Below are positions 41,623-50,922 of a DNA stretch of 64,000 nt, piece after piece; positions within the stretch are counted from its first letter, which is position 1, and each line of letters begins with the position of its first letter. The stretch spans positions 1 to 64,000 of the forward strand of contig PLOR01000018.1 in NCBI GenBank assembly GCA_003142185.1, given 5' to 3'. The position numbers were made by a program, and so were the translations under genes. The notes under the pieces are model-generated. The model had not been told where the DNA came from, searched no databases, and saw only the letters and a list, made by a program, of their open reading frames with translations. The stretch comes from Bryobacterales bacterium. GTDB lineage: Bacteria; Acidobacteriota; Terriglobia; Bryobacterales; Bryobacteraceae.

Positions 41623-44600
41623 TCAGAACAGCAGTTTGAGAGCGAGCTGAATGCTGCGTGGGCCGCCGCTGTTGAATAGAGGCAGCAGCAATCCGCCGCT
41701 CGACGAGTTAGCCATCTCTTGGGAAAGGCCGAAGGAGCTTCCCGCCGTCAGCAGGTTATTCCCCGACGCGGCAGGCGGCGCGAAATTGGGGTGATTCAAA
41801 ACGTTGAAAAGCTCCGCCCGGAACTGCACGGAAAACCGCTCGCTGGCCTTCACGGTCTTGTGCAAACCCAGATCAAGCTGGTTGAGTCCGGAGGCTCGCA
41901 GGATGTTACGTTCGGCATCGCCGTAAGTGCCTGCCGCCGGAATAGCGAATGCGGCCGGATTGGCGACGCGGAACGGCGGCGCGGAAGACGCAATATAGAG
42001 CGGCTGGCCGGTCACCAGGTTGGGACGCTGGTTGTTGGCCGCGAACTCATCGCCGTTGCCGGCGATATCCTCGCCAATCAGAGGCGTGAAAGGCACGCCC
42101 GTTTGCGCGGTGAAAATGCCCTCCAGCGACCAGCCACCCAGGAAGCGCACGGCCGGGTTTTGAAAGTGCGCCGATTTGCCCGGCAGCGCATAGGTGAAAG
42201 CGGCCACCAGGTTGTGGCGGATATCGAAGTCGCTCGAAGCGTACTCGGCGCGAAAATCGTACGGATTGGAGCCGGTGAACGAGGAGTTGACGGAAGTGCC
42301 GGTCGGATTCGAAGCATTGTCGAGCGAGTGCGCCCAACTGTACGAAGCAGTCACTTCCAGGCCGTGACTTAGCCGCCGCGTGACATTTGCCTGGAGGGCA
42401 TTGTAATCGGCGACGGCGCTGGTTTCAATCAGCTCGATGGCGCCTGCCGAGAAGTTCGGATTGGGCGCGGCGCTGGTTGCCGGGTCGAGCAGGTTCAAAG
42501 GCTGCATGTGGATCAGGTTCCGGCCGAGTGATCCGATGTAACTCGCCTGGACCACCGTCTTGCTATCGAGCTGGCGTTGCAGGTTCAGGTTGTACTCATA
42601 AGTGAAGGGTGTTCGAAAGTGAGTGGGATCGTAAACCGTGGCGCTGCCAAACGGCGGCAGGCCGGTAATCGCGGTAATGAGCAACGCCGGGTCGACCGGC
42701 ACGGTCACGGGACCTCCCAGCGCGCTGCCAAGGAGAACGTTGGTGATCTTGAACGGCGGCCCAAACGCCAGTTGCGTGGCATTGATCGTTGGCAGATCGT
42801 AATAGATGCCGGCCCCGCCGCGCAGCACGGTCTTGGCGTCGCTGGTGAGCTGCCAGGCGAAGCCGGCGCGCGGAGCGAAGTTATCATAGTTGCCATTGTG
42901 CACGGGTGCGCCGGGAGTGCCTAAAGTTGCGGTGGCGATCTTATCCAGCCCCACGATGGGGCTGAAGCGGCCGTGGGCCTCGGTGGGCACTGTGTCGAGC
43001 TCATAACGCAGACCTAAGTTGAGCTTCAGCCGGGACGTGATGCGTAGGTCGTCCTGGCCGTAAAAGGCAAGATTGGTGAATCGCACGCCGAAACCGGTTT
43101 CCGCGACCTGGTTGAAGAAAGATACGGGATTGTTGTTGACCAGGTCAGCGACCGTATTGAAAAAGTATACGCCGCTCGAAAGCGGTTGGAGGTTGACGTT
43201 GCCCTGTGTGCGCCGCACCCAGAAGCCGAACTTGAAGGTATTCCGCCCGTGGACGTAAGTTACGTCGTCATTGAAACTGAAGAGATTATTGTTCTGCACC
43301 TCCGGGGGGTTGGGCGATTCGGCGAAAGGCAGGCTGAAGATATCCATCCCCGGCAAAGTGGCGTCGCCCGCCGCATTCAACGGAATCGGCTCGGCGCCGG
43401 CGAAGCTGTCGGCGGCGCCGAGGGAGATATTGGCGCTGCGAACGAATCCGAATCGAGCCTCATTAAGAAGACTCGTAGTGACGCGGTGCACTTCCGACAG
43501 GCTGACACTTTGCAGCCGGGAGCGGTTGCGGGAAAGGGTGTTGAGATAGAAGGACCGGAGCAGACCGAGAGAGTCGCTGAACGAATACCGCGCGAAGAAA
43601 TCGTCGTTGTTGGAAAAACGGTGGTCGAGACGAGCGCTAAAATCGGTTTCGCCAACCAGGTTGGTGGCGGTTGCGAAATAAGCCGCCGTGCCGTCGCCGT
43701 TGTCCGGGCCAGTCGGCAGAGGGTATTCGTCGATCAGCGGCTGGATCGCCGGGCTGGCCTCGGCGCGGGCAGCCAGCGAGGGTACGCGCGCGTTGGCATT
43801 CACCCCGACGCGCTGGCGCAGTCCTTCGAACGAGGCGAAGAAGAACGTGCGGTCCTTGCGGATCGGGCCGCCGATGGTGCCGCCGAAAAAGTTGTTACGA
43901 GAGGGCGTCCTCGAAACGCCATTCGCGTTGTTGAAGAAATTGTTGGCGTCCAGGTCGCTGTTGCGAAGGAATTCGAAACCGCTGCCATGGAACTCATTGG
44001 TGCCGCTCTTGGTGGTTACATTGATGACGGCGCCGGAGAAACCGCCGAACTCCGCGGTCTCCATCTGCGTCTGCACCTTGAACTCGGAGACCGCGTCCAC
44101 CGAGACCAGCGCCACGCTGCTGCCGGATTGACCCATGGCCGGATCGTTGCCGGGAGCGAGGCTGATGCGCCCGTTGGCGCTGCCGCCCGCATTCACGTTG
44201 ATCCCGTCGATCAGAATATTGTTGGAGAGGTCCCGCTGGCCGTTCACGTTGAACGGGCCGGCCGGCGAGGCGGGATTATCGGTGGCGCCGGATACGCCCG
44301 GAGCCAATTTCGCGAGCCGCAGAAAATCGCGCCCGTTGAGCGGCAGATCGCCGATCATCTGTCCGCCGACCACGAGGCCCTGCTCGGATGTTTCGGTCTC
44401 GACCAGGGGCACCACAGCCTCCACCCGCAGATTCTCCTTGACCTCCGGCAGGGCCAACCGCAGATCGATGTGACGCGTCGCATTGACCACGAGATCTACA
44501 CCGGTTGCGCGCGCCGGAGAGAAGCCCGCAGCCGCGGCTTCCACCGCATATACGCCGGGCGGAAGAAGCCCGAGCGAATAATCGCCCTGCGGACCGGTCT

Positions 44601-44793
44601 TGGTTTGCCATTCGAGATTCGTGCCGATATTGGTGGCCCGAACCGTGGCACCGTTAATGGAGGCTCCGGATGGATCGGAGACACTTCCTACGATGCCGGC
44701 GAGCTGCGCCGCCAGCTGGGCGGGTGACCAGATCGAAAGCAGCAAAGGAAAAACAATGGTCGGCAGTAGGGATCGCAGTCGGTTCAGTCTCAC
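41623..44793 (-). CDS. Oar-like TonB-dependent receptor with carboxypeptidase-regulatory domain
   Basis: The 1056-residue outer-membrane protein has a signal peptide (ending near SPAQLAAQ), a carboxypeptidase-regulatory domain (GSVSDPSGASINGATV, GDYSLGLLPPGVYAVEAAAAGF), a plug with LPLNGRDFLRLAKL, and a barrel ending QLALKLLF. It is shorter than the other two receptors in the window. It is transcribed away from the decaheme-cytochrome gene, with 160 bases between starts, so the two share a divergent control region. On the minus strand of that region TTTACG and TTTACC lie 12 bases apart. Substrate unknown. Confidence 0.9.
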   Translation of the reverse strand: MRLNRLRSLLPTIVFPLLLSIWSPAQLAAQLAGIVGSVSDPSGASINGATVRATNIGTNLEWQTKTGPQGDYSLGLLPPGVYAVEAAAAGFSPARATGVDLVVNATRHIDLRLALPEVKENLRVEAVVPLVETETSEQGLVVGGQMIGDLPLNGRDFLRLAKLAPGVSGATDNPASPAGPFNVNGQRDLSNNILIDGINVNAGGSANGRISLAPGNDPAMGQSGSSVALVSVDAVSEFKVQTQMETAEFGGFSGAVINVTTKSGTNEFHGSGFEFLRNSDLDANNFFNNANGVSRTPSRNNFFGGTIGGPIRKDRTFFFASFEGLRQRVGVNANARVPSLAARAEASPAIQPLIDEYPLPTGPDNGDGTAAYFATATNLVGETDFSARLDHRFSNNDDFFARYSFSDSLGLLRSFYLNTLSRNRSRLQSVSLSEVHRVTTSLLNEARFGFVRSANISLGAADSFAGAEPIPLNAAGDATLPGMDIFSLPFAESPNPPEVQNNNLFSFNDDVTYVHGRNTFKFGFWVRRTQGNVNLQPLSSGVYFFNTVADLVNNNPVSFFNQVAETGFGVRFTNLAFYGQDDLRITSRLKLNLGLRYELDTVPTEAHGRFSPIVGLDKIATATLGTPGAPVHNGNYDNFAPRAGFAWQLTSDAKTVLRGGAGIYYDLPTINATQLAFGPPFKITNVLLGSALGGPVTVPVDPALLITAITGLPPFGSATVYDPTHFRTPFTYEYNLNLQRQLDSKTVVQASYIGSLGRNLIHMQPLNLLDPATSAAPNPNFSAGAIELIETSAVADYNALQANVTRRLSHGLEVTASYSWAHSLDNASNPTGTSVNSSFTGSNPYDFRAEYASSDFDIRHNLVAAFTYALPGKSAHFQNPAVRFLGGWSLEGIFTAQTGVPFTPLIGEDIAGNGDEFAANNQRPNLVTGQPLYIASSAPPFRVANPAAFAIPAAGTYGDAERNILRASGLNQLDLGLHKTVKASERFSVQFRAELFNVLNHPNFAPPAASGNNLLTAGSSFGLSQEMANSSSGGLLLPLFNSGGPRSIQLALKLLF

Positions 44794-44953
44794 TTATTCC
44801 CTTATAACCTGCCTTTGCGGTTTGCGTGTGTAACAACATCGGAACCCATGGTCTGGTGCCTTCCATAACATGACTGGAACATAGGTAAACTCTGCCGTAA
44901 ACTGTCTTGCTGTCTGAAGGATCGGCCCCTCTTCCCAGTATCATTGGGTCACG

Positions 44954-45898
44954 ATGCGCCGGGCCATGATACTCAGCATGCGCGGGTTGTCACTGGCAGT
45001 TATGGCTGCGGGCGCCGCTGCGCAGAACCCCGTCACATCGGGCACCGGCGGATACGTGGGCAGCAACGCCTGCAAAACCTGCCACGCCGACGTCTGGCTG
45101 AACTTTTATAAAAACCCGCATTTCAAAAGTGTGGCATCCGGCGATTTGCCGCCCAGCCGCACAGGTTGTGAAAGCTGCCACGGGCCGGGCGAAGCGCACG
45201 TGGCCGCACACGGCGGCAAGGCTACCATCCCCAATGCGTTTTCCCTGATGCCGCAGGCCAAGGCGCTCGAAGCCTGCCTCACCTGCCACGCGCGCGATTT
45301 TCAAAAGGCCAATATACGACGCTCGGAGCACACGCTCGCCGATGTCGCCTGCACTTCCTGCCATTCCATTCATCATTCGCCAACACCCAAGTTCCTCCTC
45401 GCCAAAAAGCAGACGGAACTGTGTTACGGATGCCACGCCGGCATCCGTGCGCAATTCGAAATGCCCAGCAAGCACCGAGTCAACGAAGGCTTCATGGAGT
45501 GTTCGGATTGCCACAATCCCCATGGCGCATTCGCTCCCACCTGGCGCATGTCGGATCACCCGCGCATGGTGGACCAGGCATTGAACAATGAAGAGCCCTG
45601 TCTGAAGTGCCACGTGGATAAGCGCGGCCCGTTCGTATATGAGCACCCGCCGGTGCGCGTGGAAGGCTGCGAAATCTGTCACTTTCCGCACGGCTCGACT
45701 AATGAGCGCCTGCTGCGGCGGCCGGTCGTGTTCACGCTATGCCTGGGATGCCACAACGGTGGCGCCTCCGGCACTCGCAACAACGGCGTCCCCCTGCAGA
45801 CGTCGCCGCACAATTTGCTCGATCCGCGCTTCCAGCGCTGCACCGCGTGCCACGTGCGTATCCATGGATCGAACGCCGACGAGACCTTTCTGCGATGA
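44954..45898 (+). CDS. Decaheme c-type cytochrome (MtrA/DmsE-like)
   Basis: The 314-residue exported protein has a signal peptide (LSLAVMAAGAAAQ) and ten CxxCH heme-binding motifs: CKTCH, CESCH, CLTCH, CTSCH, CYGCH, CSDCH, CLKCH, CEICH, CLGCH and CTACH. Ten hemes in about 290 residues is the size class of MtrA, PioA and DmsE, which form a heme wire through an outer-membrane barrel. Its stop codon overlaps the start of a large beta-barrel gene (ATGA), exactly the porin-cytochrome arrangement. It should carry electrons across the outer membrane. No inner-membrane CymA-like donor or extracellular MtrC-like partner is in the window. Confidence 0.9.
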   Translation: MRRAMILSMRGLSLAVMAAGAAAQNPVTSGTGGYVGSNACKTCHADVWLNFYKNPHFKSVASGDLPPSRTGCESCHGPGEAHVAAHGGKATIPNAFSLMPQAKALEACLTCHARDFQKANIRRSEHTLADVACTSCHSIHHSPTPKFLLAKKQTELCYGCHAGIRAQFEMPSKHRVNEGFMECSDCHNPHGAFAPTWRMSDHPRMVDQALNNEEPCLKCHVDKRGPFVYEHPPVRVEGCEICHFPHGSTNERLLRRPVVFTLCLGCHNGGASGTRNNGVPLQTSPHNLLDPRFQRCTACHVRIHGSNADETFLR

Positions 45899-47922
45899 CC
45901 GCCATGCTCAAACGCTGCTGCCTGATTTTCGCCGTCTGCGGCACCCTGCGGGCGCAAGAGACGATCGCACCGACACCCGAAGCGGTGGGCATTGCGCGCG
46001 GCGGCGATTTCGCCAATTACAATATCGTCGATTCGTTCGAACTCGGCTACCGCTGGCGTGCGACCGGCGGCAGTGTGGACACTTATCGCAGTGACGTCAA
46101 TTACGGCGACGGCATCCGCCTGTTGGCGACCAACCTAAGTATCAATTCGAAGGAGGGCCATGGCCGTTGGTTTGACGAGATAGTGCTTTCCACCAGCGGC
46201 CTCGGCAACGACCCTTATCAGACGGCCAGCCTGCGGATCCAGAAGAACGGCCTTTATCGTTACGACATGCTCTGGCGCGAGGACGATTACTACAACCCCT
46301 GCCTGGTGATCTCCGGCGGCGAGCACCTCATGGACACCGTGCGCGGGTTACAGAATCACTCTCTGACGCTCTTTCCAGAGTCGCACTTCCAAGTGGAACT
46401 GGGTTACAGCCGCAATACGGACAACGGACCGGCTCTTTCCACCGTGCAGGGTTTCGATACGTTTTCCTCCGCCTTTCCAGTGTTTGAAAACGTGAAGCAG
46501 CAGTGGAACGAGTACAGCGTCGGCATTTTGGCCGATTGGGCTGGTCTCCGCTTCATCGCGCGTCATACGTGGGATTTCTATAAGGACGATTCCAACTACA
46601 GTCTCACCGGCGCCGAGACCTCCGGCGTGGCGACTGATCCCACGGTGCTCACGTCATTCCAACGTTCGGAACCGAACCATGGATCGAATCCGGGCTGGTT
46701 CGGCAACGTTTATGGCAGCCACAAATACTGGGCGCTCAACGCGCGCCTGACTTACAACCTGGGCACGGGCGGATTTGCGCTGAATGAGGTGACGACCGGA
46801 CTGAACAGCATTGGCGCGGCGGAAAATCGCCAGGTGGTGGTGAGTGGCGATGCGCAACGGCCGGTGGTGGCCGGCGATTTCAGCTTCAGCGTTTTCCCCA
46901 CCAGCCGCCTCAGCATCGTCAACAATACGGCGGTGCATGACACCCGTATCGACGGCGATTCCTCCTTCACCGAATTCGATAACGGAACCGGCACCAGCAC
47001 CACGCTGAACTTCAAATTTCTCGGCGTGCGCACCGTCGCCAATTCGACCGACCTGAACTATCGTTTCAACAACTGGTTCAGCGCCTATGCCGGCTTCACC
47101 GATTCCGACCGCCAGATTCGGTTTCTGGAGGCGTTTTCGTTTCCGTCGGTGGCCGGCAGCGCGGTGAGCGACCTTTACCAACAGACCAGCCACTTGAACG
47201 CCGGCAGCTTCGGCGTCCGTTTCCGCCCTCTCCGGCCGCTTTCGATCAACCTGGAAGGCGAAGTTGGTCATGCCGATCACCCGCTCGCGCCGATGAGCGA
47301 CCGCAACTACCACACGCTCGGCGGACGCATTCAGTACCGCGCGCGCAAGCTCCAGCTTTCCACCGGCTACCGGGAGCTCGATAACGAGAACGCTCCGCTT
47401 TCTTTCACGACCTACAGTTCGCGATCGCGGCAATACAACGCGGCGGCTTCTTTTGCTTTGCGGGATTGGCTGACCTTCGATGCCAGTTACTCGAAGCTGC
47501 ACCTGGATACCGTGGGCGGGCTGGCATTCTTCGCGGGCATCCAATCCCCGCAGCTCCAGACCAGTTACGACTCGATTTACATTAGTAACATCCACGCCGC
47601 CAATGCGGGCGTGCGTTTCGGCATCGGCCGTCGCGCCGACCTATACGCCGGCTACACCATCACGAAGGACACCGGCGACGGCCGCTCCTCGGCGGTGCCG
47701 GTTGGAGTAACCGATCCGATCGCGGCACTACTCGACTCCGTCCAGACCTTCCCGCTGACCTATCAGTCTCCGATGGCACGGCTCTCGATTCGAATAACGC
47801 CCAAGCTGCGCTGGAACGCGGGATGGCAGTTCTATGGCTACGGCGAATTGTTTCACTTGCTGGGTGAGAACCAGAATTTCCACGCCAACACCGGCTACAC
47901 CAGCGTGCTTTGGTCGTTCTGA
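45895..47922 (+). CDS. MtrB/PioB-like outer-membrane beta-barrel of porin-cytochrome complex
   Basis: The 675-residue protein has a signal peptide (LIFAVCGTLRAQ) and then repeated amphipathic strands with aromatic ends, closing with YTSVLWSF, a normal barrel end. MtrB/PioB proteins of this size form a wide barrel that sheathes a decaheme cytochrome. The ATG at 45895 overlaps the cytochrome stop codon; the frame is open further upstream but there it only shadows the cytochrome gene. The CxxC near the N-terminus of Shewanella MtrB is not present. With the cytochrome it would conduct electrons between periplasm and cell surface; direction and acceptor are unknown. Confidence 0.8.
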   Translation: MTAMLKRCCLIFAVCGTLRAQETIAPTPEAVGIARGGDFANYNIVDSFELGYRWRATGGSVDTYRSDVNYGDGIRLLATNLSINSKEGHGRWFDEIVLSTSGLGNDPYQTASLRIQKNGLYRYDMLWREDDYYNPCLVISGGEHLMDTVRGLQNHSLTLFPESHFQVELGYSRNTDNGPALSTVQGFDTFSSAFPVFENVKQQWNEYSVGILADWAGLRFIARHTWDFYKDDSNYSLTGAETSGVATDPTVLTSFQRSEPNHGSNPGWFGNVYGSHKYWALNARLTYNLGTGGFALNEVTTGLNSIGAAENRQVVVSGDAQRPVVAGDFSFSVFPTSRLSIVNNTAVHDTRIDGDSSFTEFDNGTGTSTTLNFKFLGVRTVANSTDLNYRFNNWFSAYAGFTDSDRQIRFLEAFSFPSVAGSAVSDLYQQTSHLNAGSFGVRFRPLRPLSINLEGEVGHADHPLAPMSDRNYHTLGGRIQYRARKLQLSTGYRELDNENAPLSFTTYSSRSRQYNAAASFALRDWLTFDASYSKLHLDTVGGLAFFAGIQSPQLQTSYDSIYISNIHAANAGVRFGIGRRADLYAGYTITKDTGDGRSSAVPVGVTDPIAALLDSVQTFPLTYQSPMARLSIRITPKLRWNAGWQFYGYGELFHLLGENQNFHANTGYTSVLWSF

Positions 47923-47981
47923 GTGCGTTGCCACAAGCCAAGCCGAGCGTGCCCGGCCCGGTCGCCGATTGATAACCGGCG

Positions 47982-48008
47982 CACACCGGCGGCAAGACCG
48001 CCGGCGCA
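47982..48008. repeat. Family B repeat arm
   Basis: CACACCGGCGGCAAGACCGC and the following CGGCGCAAC match the right arm of the inverted repeat at 27857-27937. A weaker inverted partner, GTGCCCGGCCCGG, lies about 30 bases upstream. The element follows the barrel gene and could act as a 3' stem-loop. Confidence 0.5.
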
Positions 48009-48027
48009 ACCGAACCTCCGCGATACT

Positions 48028-48082
48028 TTTACACCCTCTTTACAATTCCCCAACGACCTCTGATTGGCCTTCCCGTTAACAT
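48028..48082 (+). promoter_or_regulatory. OmpR-type direct-repeat operator and promoter of the regulatory block
   Basis: TTTACA (48028-48033) and TTTACA (48039-48044) are 11 bases apart start to start, and a third, weaker half-site CCAACG follows in the same phase (48050-48055). TAACAT at 48077-48082 follows the second repeat by 32 bases. Exactly this layout occurs upstream of the sugar transferase gene (53333-53387). Tandem sites with 11-base period are what OmpR/PhoB-type dimers bind. Confidence 0.65.
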
Positions 48083-48104
48083 CCGTATCGAGGGCTGAAT
48101 CAAC

Positions 48105-48512
48105 ATGGAACCACTTTGGGCTGCAAACACGAATCGGGAACCCTACCAGGACACCCGTCTGACGATTGACTTCGCGAATCGCGCGGTGACGCTGGATTCC
48201 CAATCCATCTCGTTGACCGCCAAGGAATACCTGCTGCTGAGCTTTCTGGCGGCTAACCAAGGCGAGATCTTCACGCGGACGGATCTGCTGTTAGCCATCT
48301 GGGGCTACGGCGGCCAGATCCGAACCCGGACGCTGGACGTGCACCTGGCCCGCCTGCGCAAGAAGTTGGGCGCTTTCGGTCACCGGCACCTGGAATCGGT
48401 GTGCGGCAATGGCTGCCGCTATCAGCCGCCGCGGGAGCCGCGCGAAGTGGCCCCTCCGCTTTCGTATCGCGCATGCGCGACGATGGGGAATCCGATAGAA
48501 TTAAGGGCCTGA
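48105..48512 (+). CDS. Stand-alone OmpR-type winged-helix DNA-binding protein
   Basis: The 135-residue protein consists of one Trans_reg_C winged helix (about 18-110): ISLTAKEYLLLSFLAANQGEIFTR, then the recognition-helix region TRTLDVHLARLRKKLG. No receiver domain is present, so it cannot be controlled by phosphorylation of its own aspartate. It starts 22 bases after the TAACAT element and ends three bases before the full-length response regulator. It may bind the same direct repeats, as competitor or partner. An alternative is a response regulator that lost its receiver domain by duplication and deletion. Confidence 0.82.
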   Translation: MEPLWAANTNREPYQDTRLTIDFANRAVTLDSQSISLTAKEYLLLSFLAANQGEIFTRTDLLLAIWGYGGQIRTRTLDVHLARLRKKLGAFGHRHLESVCGNGCRYQPPREPREVAPPLSYRACATMGNPIELRA

Positions 48513-48515
48513 AGC

Positions 48516-49190
48516 ATGCAGACCATCCTGGTCATCGACGATGATGCCGGCATTCGCGAAGTAATCGGTGTAATGCTGGAGAAGGAGGGGTTTCGCGCGA
48601 TTTTCGCGGCCGATGGCAAGATCGGCTTGCAGGAAGCCATGACCGCGCGCCCCAACCTGATCGTGGTTGACCTCCGCATGCCCGGTCTCAGCGGCGTGGA
48701 CGTCTGCAAAACACTGCGTAACGCCGGAGTGCAGACGCCGCTGATCGTGCTCAGCGCCATCGGCGACGAGATCGACAAGGTGCTGATGCTCGAAATTGGA
48801 GCTGACGATTACATTGTCAAGCCCTTCGGTACGCGCGAGCTGCTGGCTCGGATCCGCGCGGTCCTGCGCCGCACGACTACCGAAGCCAGTCACGCCATCA
48901 CTTTTTCCGACGTCGAAGTCGATCTCGACCGTTCCCTGGTGCACAAGCACGGTGACGAGGTTAAGCTCACCAAAGCGGAGTACAAGCTGCTGGTATTCTT
49001 CGTCCAGAACCCGGACCGGGCTTTGAGCCGCGACGTGCTTCTTAACTCGGTGTGGGGCTACGACGCCTTTCCGAATACGCGAACGGTGGACGCTCACGTG
49101 GTGCGCCTGCGCCAGAAACTGGAGACGGAATCGGAGACGCCCCGCCATTTCGTGACCATGCACGGCGTCGGTTATCGTTTCATCCCTTAA
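48516..49190 (+). CDS. OmpR-family response regulator
   Basis: The 224-residue protein has a receiver domain (acidic Asp8-Asp9 pair, phospho-acceptor Asp52 in VVDLRMPG, Ser80, Lys102 in YIVKPFG) and a C-terminal winged helix (KLTKAEYKLLVFFVQNP, NTRTVDAHVVRLRQKL, GVGYRF). Phosphorylated proteins of this type dimerise and bind tandem repeats of 10-11-base period. Such repeats are present before this operon and before the sugar transferase gene. The histidine kinase four genes downstream is the likely partner. Confidence 0.93.
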   Translation: MQTILVIDDDAGIREVIGVMLEKEGFRAIFAADGKIGLQEAMTARPNLIVVDLRMPGLSGVDVCKTLRNAGVQTPLIVLSAIGDEIDKVLMLEIGADDYIVKPFGTRELLARIRAVLRRTTTEASHAITFSDVEVDLDRSLVHKHGDEVKLTKAEYKLLVFFVQNPDRALSRDVLLNSVWGYDAFPNTRTVDAHVVRLRQKLETESETPRHFVTMHGVGYRFIP

Positions 49191-49202
49191 GGACGTGGAG
49201 CA

Positions 49203-49583
49203 ATGATCCTGCGCCGTACGGTACTTCTGGTCGAAGATGAATCCCACTGTATCTCCACGCTGGAAATCGCCTTCGACAGCGATACGGAGCCCCGCCTGGC
49301 TCACACATCCACGGCGGAAGAGGCGCTGCTGATTCTGGACTCGACCGAAATCGCGGCGGTCATCACCGACATTCACCTCCCATCGATGGACGGCTTCGAA
49401 CTGATCGCGCGGTTGAGAAACCAGCCGCGCTTCGCCCACTTGCCCATCCTCGTCACTAGCGGTGACCCGGATCCGGCCTCTCCGGAGCGCGCCCTGAGCC
49501 TGGGCGCGAACGCGTATTTCCCCAAGCCTTACTCGCCCAGCGCCATCCGGCGCAAGGTCAAGGAATTGATCCATGCATCCTAA
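49203..49583 (+). CDS. Single-domain response-regulator receiver (CheY-like)
   Basis: The 126-residue protein is a bare receiver domain. VLLVEDESH gives the acidic pocket, Asp56 in VITDIHLPSMDG is the phosphorylation site, VTSGDP supplies the switch Ser/Thr, and FPKPYSP the conserved lysine. With no output domain it probably acts by protein contact or as a phosphate sink in a relay with the kinase and the OmpR-type regulator of the same cluster. Its 3' end overlaps the porin gene by 11 bases. Confidence 0.9.
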   Translation: MILRRTVLLVEDESHCISTLEIAFDSDTEPRLAHTSTAEEALLILDSTEIAAVITDIHLPSMDGFELIARLRNQPRFAHLPILVTSGDPDPASPERALSLGANAYFPKPYSPSAIRRKVKELIHAS

Positions 49584-50922
49584 GCTGCGTGTCTTTTTCC
49601 TGGTGTTGGTTCCCGGCATATTGGCCGCACAGTCGCGCGACCCGGCGGACCTGGAACGTATTCTTCAGCGCCTAGACGTTCTGGAACAGCAGAACCGCGA
49701 GCTGATGTCGGAGATCCGCGCGCTGCGCGAGCAGATTGCTTCCGCGACTGCCGCTTCCACCGCAGCATCCCCTCCGGCCGCCCCGCCTGTTGCGGAGCGG
49801 ATCGATGTGGCGGAACAGCGGATCCAGGACCTGGCACAGACCCGCATCGAATCCGAGCACCATTCGGCGATCCAGCTCACAGGCATGGTTCTCTTCAATT
49901 CGTATATGAACGGCAAATACGGCGGCGGCGCGCAGGACCCCACCACTGCTGACGCCGCGGCCGCCGCGCGTTCCGACGGCGCCACGCTACGCCAAACCAT
50001 TGTCGGGCTGAAGTTCCAGGCGCCCGAGCGTTTCGCCGGAGCCGAAGTCTCCGGCGACGCTTACGTGGACCTGTTTGGCGGCTCCGGTGACTCGCTGGAC
50101 CAGTTGGTCCGTTTACGGATCGCTTCCCTCAATTTTCAGTGGACGAACACCACCTTTACGGTGGCGCAAGACAAACCCATCCTGGCGCCCCGCGAACCGG
50201 ACTCACTGGCCCAGGTCGGCTACTCTCCGCTCACCGGCGCCGGCAACCTTTGGCTCTGGCGGCCGCAGGCACGCATCGAGCAGCGGTTTCTATTCGGCGA
50301 TTCGGCCGGGTTCCGCGCCCAAGCCGGAGTCCTCGAAACCAGCGAGGCCGGCAACGTTGCCGCCGAATACTCCTCTTACGCACCGGCCGGCCGGCCGGCA
50401 CTCGAAGGCAGATTCGTGTTTTGGATGAAGTCCGGCGACAATGGCAACTTCGAGATCGCGCCCGGTTTCCATGTTAGTAACTCGCAGTTACTTGGGGTTT
50501 CGGTGCCGTCGCGCATTGCGTCCGTGGACTGGCGCATTCCTCTGGCGCGCGCCTTCACGCTCACTGGCGCGGTTTTTCTCGGCGAGAACCTGGGCGTGAT
50601 CGGCGGCCTTCGCCAAGGCATCGTGGTACCCTACAGCGGGGTTCCGCAGCCGGTGCATGGCGCCGGCGGCTGGGCGCAACTCGAGTATCGCGCCACGCGC
50701 CGCCTCGCGTTTCACCTGTTTGGCGGCGAGGAAGACGACCGCAACCGCGACCTGCAGACTGGCCTGATCTCCAAGAACCAGTCCTACGGCGCTAACGCCA
50801 TGTATCAGATTGTCTCGAATGTGGTGGCCAGCTTTGAGTCGGCAATCGTCCAGACGGCGTACATTGGGTCGCCAACGCGCCTCAACCCTCACTATGACCT
50901 TGCTTTCGCGTATCTGTTTTAG
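49573..50922 (+). CDS. Outer-membrane porin-like protein with N-terminal coiled coil
   Basis: The 449-residue protein has a signal peptide (FFLVLVPGILAAQS), then a coiled-coil stretch (about 25-60, DLERILQRLDVLEQQNREL). A barrel-like part follows, beginning IQLTGMVLFNSYMNG and ending YDLAFAYLF with terminal Phe. This resembles DcaP/phosphate-selective-porin-like trimers that use a periplasmic coiled coil. It lies between receiver and cupredoxin genes, overlapping both, so it is made as part of the same unit. It could admit the compound or metal that the system senses; substrate unknown. Confidence 0.75.
   Translation: MHPKLRVFFLVLVPGILAAQSRDPADLERILQRLDVLEQQNRELMSEIRALREQIASATAASTAASPPAAPPVAERIDVAEQRIQDLAQTRIESEHHSAIQLTGMVLFNSYMNGKYGGGAQDPTTADAAAAARSDGATLRQTIVGLKFQAPERFAGAEVSGDAYVDLFGGSGDSLDQLVRLRIASLNFQWTNTTFTVAQDKPILAPREPDSLAQVGYSPLTGAGNLWLWRPQARIEQRFLFGDSAGFRAQAGVLETSEAGNVAAEYSSYAPAGRPALEGRFVFWMKSGDNGNFEIAPGFHVSNSQLLGVSVPSRIASVDWRIPLARAFTLTGAVFLGENLGVIGGLRQGIVVPYSGVPQPVHGAGGWAQLEYRATRRLAFHLFGGEEDDRNRDLQTGLISKNQSYGANAMYQIVSNVVASFESAIVQTAYIGSPTRLNPHYDLAFAYLF

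Noticed and set aside
43186-44727. Plus-strand open frame opposite the third TonB receptor
   Set aside because: Its low-complexity Arg/Gly/Val translation is a shadow of a clear receptor gene.
44872-44912. Third copy of the OmpR-type operator between the receptor and decaheme genes
   Set aside because: On the minus strand TTTACG and TTTACC are 12, not 11, bases apart, and no TAACAT follows at the right distance, so it is too weak to call.
45739-45894. Longer N-terminal extension of the MtrB-like barrel
   Set aside because: The extension is read from inside the decaheme gene in another frame. The ATG at 45895 opens a signal peptide and overlaps the stop codon normally.
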